NCBI GenBank assembly: GCA_946578345.1
Contig: CAMOBD010000010.1
Span: 1-37,266 of the forward strand
DNA length: 37,266 nt
Direction: 5' to 3'
Source: an uncultured Clostridium sp.
GTDB lineage: Bacteria > Bacillota > Clostridia > TANB77 > CAG-508
Shown: piece after piece, positions 34,096 through 37,266 of the stretch
How the letters are laid out: each line of letters opens with the position of its first letter
Position numbering within the stretch: the stretch's first letter is position 1
Program-made: the position numbers and the translations under genes
The notes under the pieces: model-generated
Databases searched by the model: none
The model's input: only the letters and a program-made list of their open reading frames with translations
What the model was told of the DNA's origin: nothing

Positions 34096-34291
34096 ATAGA
34101 GAAATTGTTTGTATGTCAAAGCAATACAATTTTTCACCACTTTGCAAAGTATCTAGGTATACAGCACCAAATTTCTCATAATAATTATTCAAAGTAGTTT
34201 TTAAATATAATTTAGAAATATTTCGATTTCGTGCTTCAGATAAAATCGCATTGTTAAGTAGTTTAGAATATCCTTTTCCCCTATATGTCAA
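34094..34291 (-). pseudogene. Truncated GNAT acetyltransferase remnant
   Basis: Only 65 aa remain. YRGKGYSKLLNNAILSEA matches the acetyl-CoA-binding motif A (R-x-x-G-x-G/S), and the following strand-helix NISKLYLKTTLNNYYEKFGA matches the C-terminal half of GNAT enzymes. The first two or three strands are missing: upstream sequence is AT-rich with stops. The cut lies next to the accessory region, so it probably lost its start when that DNA arrived. Confidence 0.65.
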
Positions 34292-34306
34292 TTATAAATA
34301 TTTATA

Positions 34307-34349
34307 TTGATATAGATCTAATTATATGATATTATAAGTATCATATAAT
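34307..34349 (+). promoter_or_regulatory. Promoter with overlapping 11-bp dyad before the HNH gene
   Basis: TTGATA (34307-34312) and TATTAT (34330-34335) are 17 bp apart. ATTATATGATA (34321-34331) and TATCATATAAT (34339-34349) form a perfect dyad covering the -10 region, a suitable place for a repressor. The HTH at the start of the downstream protein makes autorepression conceivable. The region is very AT-rich, so chance is a concern. Confidence 0.45.
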
Positions 34350-34371
34350 AATAAGATAGGAAAAAAGATAG

Positions 34372-35610
34372 ATGAAAGAAAATGAAAAAATTAATAGGAG
34401 AAATGCAAAGATTCTTTATAATGTTTTTAAAATGAATTATACGCAAATTGCAAGGCTATATAATTCAACTAAGGAAGCTGTAAGTAGATTGTTTAGAAGT
34501 GGAATCGTAAATAAAGAATTTGATACAATTGATTATGCAAGCGAAGAAGAAATTAAAATTATAGAAAAGATGATTTCATGTGGTGATTATTCATATGAAA
34601 ATCAAAATTATAAGATAGACTTAATAAATGACCTTAAAGGAGAATATGGATTTATTATTAAAAATAAAAGAAATAATATTAATAAGTTTATATATTGTGA
34701 AGACATATCTAGTGATGAAAAATGGAAAAATATTGACGAAATAGTAAAAATGAAAAGAATGAACGATATATCGTTAGAAGAAGCAGAAATGATTGAAAAA
34801 TCAATGCAAATAAAAGTAATGAATAAAATACGATTTTGTCCATATGATTATACTATTTTTCACAAATATAAAAATATAAGGGAATTAAATGAGGATAGTT
34901 ATACTAAATTTTTAGGATATGATAATTATATATCTAAAAAGGTCGAAAATACAGATGAAAAAATAATAAAATTCTTTGAAGAACACTTAATTGATGGTAA
35001 GGTATATATACCATCAACAGAACATTGGATATATACTTATGCATCTAGACAAAAAATGTCCATTGATGAAGTAGTAAGTTTTTTTGGATATGAAAAATAT
35101 AATAATAGAAGTAGGAAGATAAAATTATATCAAAGTAATAAAAATACAGATAGATATATAAAAGAATTATTAGATAAAATTAGAATTGAGCAGAAAAACA
35201 AGGATAAGATTAGACATATAAGAGAAAATGAAAGAATAATCATAGATAGGGATAAAAATTTGATAAGAGATTTAAAAGAATTATATAGTGGAAGATGTCA
35301 GATTTGTCGAAATGAGATAATCCCTATTATAGAACAGATGGATGGTAGTGTTTATAGCGAAGCACATCATATAGAAGCATTGTCAAAATATAAAAAAATG
35401 AGTATCGAACAAGAAAATGAAGTATTAGACAACTATAAAAACGTAATTATATTATGCCCATATCATCATAGATATGTACATTACAATAAGGGAGGAAACT
35501 ACAAGTTGTTAAAGAAGAACAATAAGCTTTATTTATCAAATAAATTTGACACCGTGGAAATAAAGGAGGATTATCATTTAATTGATAATTATATTCCAGA
35601 CAAAATATAA
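34372..35610 (+). CDS. HTH-HNH endonuclease-like protein
   Basis: The 412-aa protein starts with a helix-turn-helix (NYTQIARLYNSTKEAVSRLF, about residues 22-42). A long, Lys/Asn/Ile-rich middle shows no motif I recognise, but holds repeated IPSTEHWIYTYASRQKMSIDE-like helical segments. A C-terminal HNH nuclease domain (about 300-385) has CQICRNEI, then EAHHIEALS, then NVIILCPYHHRYVHYN, giving the paired zinc cysteines and catalytic His. HNH proteins with DNA-binding parts occur as restriction enzymes, homing-type nucleases and defence effectors. It lies alone between a broken gene and an integration site, and its AT content is higher than its neighbours', both pointing to horizontal acquisition. 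A weak AGG site precedes the ATG. Confidence 0.75.
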   Translation: MKENEKINRRNAKILYNVFKMNYTQIARLYNSTKEAVSRLFRSGIVNKEFDTIDYASEEEIKIIEKMISCGDYSYENQNYKIDLINDLKGEYGFIIKNKRNNINKFIYCEDISSDEKWKNIDEIVKMKRMNDISLEEAEMIEKSMQIKVMNKIRFCPYDYTIFHKYKNIRELNEDSYTKFLGYDNYISKKVENTDEKIIKFFEEHLIDGKVYIPSTEHWIYTYASRQKMSIDEVVSFFGYEKYNNRSRKIKLYQSNKNTDRYIKELLDKIRIEQKNKDKIRHIRENERIIIDRDKNLIRDLKELYSGRCQICRNEIIPIIEQMDGSVYSEAHHIEALSKYKKMSIEQENEVLDNYKNVIILCPYHHRYVHYNKGGNYKLLKKNNKLYLSNKFDTVEIKEDYHLIDNYIPDKI

Positions 35611-35736
35611 TAGTTTTCAAATGTTGCCAGAGATTTATGATTAAATTAGGTAAATAAATAATTTTACGATTAGTTTTTTACGATATGTTATATATAAAAA
35701 TTGGAGAAATGTGTAAAATTGCTAAATTTGAACTCT

Positions 35737-35781
35737 CTCATAACCCGAAGGTCGTAAGTTCGAGTCTTACCCCCGCAACCA
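35737..35781 (+). other. 3' fragment of a tRNA-Met gene: attachment-site core
   Basis: The fragment starts within the anticodon loop (CTCATAA, anticodon CAT) and continues through the 3' anticodon strand CCCGA, variable loop, a perfect T arm (GTAAG TTCGAGT CTTAC), the 3' acceptor strand CCCCGCA, discriminator A and encoded CCA. Sequence to the left does not pair with CCCGA, so the 5' half is absent and no functional tRNA can form. Such 45-bp tRNA 3' ends are the usual crossover cores of tyrosine integrases, one of which is encoded 270 bp to the right. Confidence 0.8.
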
Positions 35782-35788
35782 AACTTAT

Positions 35789-35823
35789 ATCGTTACAGCT
35801 ATCTAAGTTGTAGCGATTTTTTA
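35789..35823 (+). terminator. Terminator behind the tRNA fragment
   Basis: ATCGTTACAGCT pairs with AGTTGTAGCGAT (two G-U pairs) around a 5-nt loop, followed by a run of T residues. Confidence 0.7.
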
Positions 35824-35875
35824 TATTCTCCAATTAGTTTACAATAATGCTTAAAAATGGCATTATTATGTAGAA

Positions 35876-35894
35876 TTGGGGAAAAGTTGGGGAA
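35876..35894 (+). promoter_or_regulatory. Two TTGGGGAA direct repeats, possible integrase arm sites
   Basis: TTGGGGAA occurs at 35876 and 35887, 11 bp apart, between the attachment core and the integrase gene. Tyrosine integrases bind short direct repeats flanking the core, so these are candidates. A small dyad, AATAATGC/GCATTATT, lies at 35843-35867. From 35611 to 35736 I see nothing but AT-rich sequence. Confidence 0.35.
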
Positions 35895-35933
35895 GAAATT
35901 CTCAAAAAACATTGATATTTCTAATAAATTTTC

Positions 35934-35987
35934 AGTAAAAGACTATGGGAAACCTAATTTTATATTTAGTAGTCTTTTACTTTTTTT
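35934..35987 (+). terminator. Hairpin with T-run near the end of the integrase gene
   Basis: AGTAAAAGACTA and TAGTCTTTTACT form a perfect 12-bp stem followed by six T residues on the plus strand. It would stop rightward transcription before it opposes the integrase gene, and may also act in the other direction. Confidence 0.65.
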
Positions 35988-36048
35988 ATCGTGAAAAATT
36001 TAATGACTTTTAAAATCACTTTTGTGAAATTTGAAAAAAGATTTTAGA

Positions 36049-37239
36049 CTAGTTTTTTTGTAGTAACAAGTTTTGTAATACATTTCCTGCAATTCTATTA
36101 TGAGAAATAATAGGATGTACATAGAAATTATATGTTGTTGTAATTTGTGCATGACCTAATCTTGCTGCTACTACTGCTACATCAATATTTTGTGATATTA
36201 AAAGTGTAGCATTTGTGTGTCTTAATCCGTGAAAGTTAATTACAGGTAGTCCTATTTGTGCTACATATTTTACAAACCATTTGCTAATTGTAGAAGGGTG
36301 CATAGGTTTGCCGTCAGCTTGTACAAATAACCTATTAGAATTCGTCCATAATTCGCCATAGAATGATTTTTGTTCATCATACCATAACTTATATTCTTCA
36401 AGCATAGAAACGACGAAATCAGGAATTGCTACTTCTCTAATAGAACTTTCTGTTTTAGGTGTCTTAGTAAATACACCTTTGTCTGCTAAATATTGACTAG
36501 AACGATTTATACTTACTATACCAGTTTTGAAATCTACATCTTGCCATTCTAATCCCATAAGTTCGCCAAGTCTTACACCAGTAAATATTGTTAAGATGAT
36601 TGCAACTTTGTATTTAATTTGTTCTTCACCAAGTTCTGTTAAATTTTCTAGTAGTATTTTACAGTGTTCATCATCATAATATCTTCTTTTAGGTTTCATT
36701 GCTTTAGGTGGTTGAACTCTTTCAGCAGGATTAGATACAATTAATTGCCAATATATAGCTTTGTGTAGCATTGCACGAAGTAGTCTATGATGCTCTAATA
36801 TTGTCTTACCAGATAAAGGTTTTATTGTTTTCTTACCATTATTACTTTTCTTCCTAACTAATTGTGTATCTTTACTTAGTAAATCATAAAATTGCATAAT
36901 ATCTGTAGGTTTAATTTTGTTAATATAGAAATGTCCAAAGTAGGGAAGAATCCTTGTTTCTAACATTCTACAATATCTTTTATATGTTGAAGGTGCAAGT
37001 TTTTTTGAACCATAATCTCTTTTCCATATTTCAGTGAATTCAGAGAATTTAAGAGATTTTCCTTCAATTACAAGACCGTTTTGAACATCAGCAACAAATT
37101 TAGCAAGTTCTATTTTAGCATCTTTTTTAGTTCCGTGTATTGTTTTAGAATGTTTAATTATATTCCCATTTAAGTCATAGCCATTGGTACATACTAATCT
37201 GTAACTATCTTTTCCTCTTTTTTCAATACTCCCAGCCAT
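36049..37239 (-). CDS. Tyrosine-type site-specific integrase
   Basis: The roughly 396-aa protein has the layout of phage and conjugative-element integrases: an N-terminal AP2-like arm-binding domain (MAGSIEKRGKDSYRL), a SAM-like core-binding domain (about 60-165) and the C-terminal catalytic domain. Catalytic residues visible: Arg in TGVRLGELMGLEW, His-x-x-Arg in HGLRHTNATLL, His in LGHAQITTT and the nucleophile Tyr in the following YNFYVHP. ATG at 37239 is preferred, about ten bases after GGAGGT; a GTG at 37251 overlaps that site. The 3' end faces the tRNA-Met core at 35737-35781. The element it serves most likely continues to the right beyond the window. Confidence 0.92.
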   Translation of the reverse strand: MAGSIEKRGKDSYRLVCTNGYDLNGNIIKHSKTIHGTKKDAKIELAKFVADVQNGLVIEGKSLKFSEFTEIWKRDYGSKKLAPSTYKRYCRMLETRILPYFGHFYINKIKPTDIMQFYDLLSKDTQLVRKKSNNGKKTIKPLSGKTILEHHRLLRAMLHKAIYWQLIVSNPAERVQPPKAMKPKRRYYDDEHCKILLENLTELGEEQIKYKVAIILTIFTGVRLGELMGLEWQDVDFKTGIVSINRSSQYLADKGVFTKTPKTESSIREVAIPDFVVSMLEEYKLWYDEQKSFYGELWTNSNRLFVQADGKPMHPSTISKWFVKYVAQIGLPVINFHGLRHTNATLLISQNIDVAVVAARLGHAQITTTYNFYVHPIISHNRIAGNVLQNLLLQKN

Positions 37240-37266
37240 TACCTTTTTCACCTCCTTTCAGGCATA

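Noticed and set aside
35700..35781. A complete tRNA gene
   Set aside because: The T arm, 3' acceptor strand and CCA are present, but no D arm, 5' acceptor strand or 5' anticodon strand can be found to the left.

Overview
The window is AT-rich, has strong GGAGG-type ribosome binding sites and carries sporulation and Gram-positive envelope genes (SpoIIE, a G5/SleB-like wall hydrolase, large surface proteins). It most likely comes from an anaerobic, endospore-forming member of the Clostridia, probably a gut lineage. I cannot name the species.

Layout. 1-129 is the tail of a thioredoxin-fold protein. 382-10899 is a two-gene operon for giant membrane-anchored surface proteins (1680 and 1818 aa); the second has a probable thioester adhesin domain and SdrD-B-like modules. 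11401-16859 holds spoIIE, a membrane-anchored WG-repeat protein and an unknown tail-anchored protein. 17000-18200 holds overlapping acpS and tatD-family genes. 18338-20969 (minus) is a two-gene cassette that I consider the most interesting locus: both proteins combine a small N-terminal domain, a MazF/PemK-like domain and a C-terminal domain resembling the Spo0A DNA-binding domain. One keeps the MazF catalytic Arg and Thr; the other has lost the Arg. 21273-22812 (minus) is lemA-htpX. 23111-26333 holds the wall hydrolase, exodeoxyribonuclease III and an AI-2E-family transporter. 26755-29712 is an OmpR-type regulator and its histidine kinase, with a triple 11-bp direct repeat upstream. A NUDIX gene (minus) follows, then yraN, the comM/yifB-type ATPase gene and dprA, a conserved order linked to DNA uptake and processing. 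34094-37266 is accessory: a truncated acetyltransferase, an HTH-HNH nuclease, a 3' fragment of a tRNA-Met gene and a tyrosine integrase, marking a mobile-element boundary.

Two families of intergenic hairpin repeats run through the window. Family A has four copies of about 125 bp with a conserved TTTTGGCG...TAGCCAAAA frame. Family B has short hairpins with a conserved GGGGAC-type loop. In both, the outermost arms differ from copy to copy yet stay complementary within each copy. The comM gene shows a localized, compensated frameshift just before its Walker A motif.

Assignments rest on motif reading alone. No database search, structure prediction or expression data were available.
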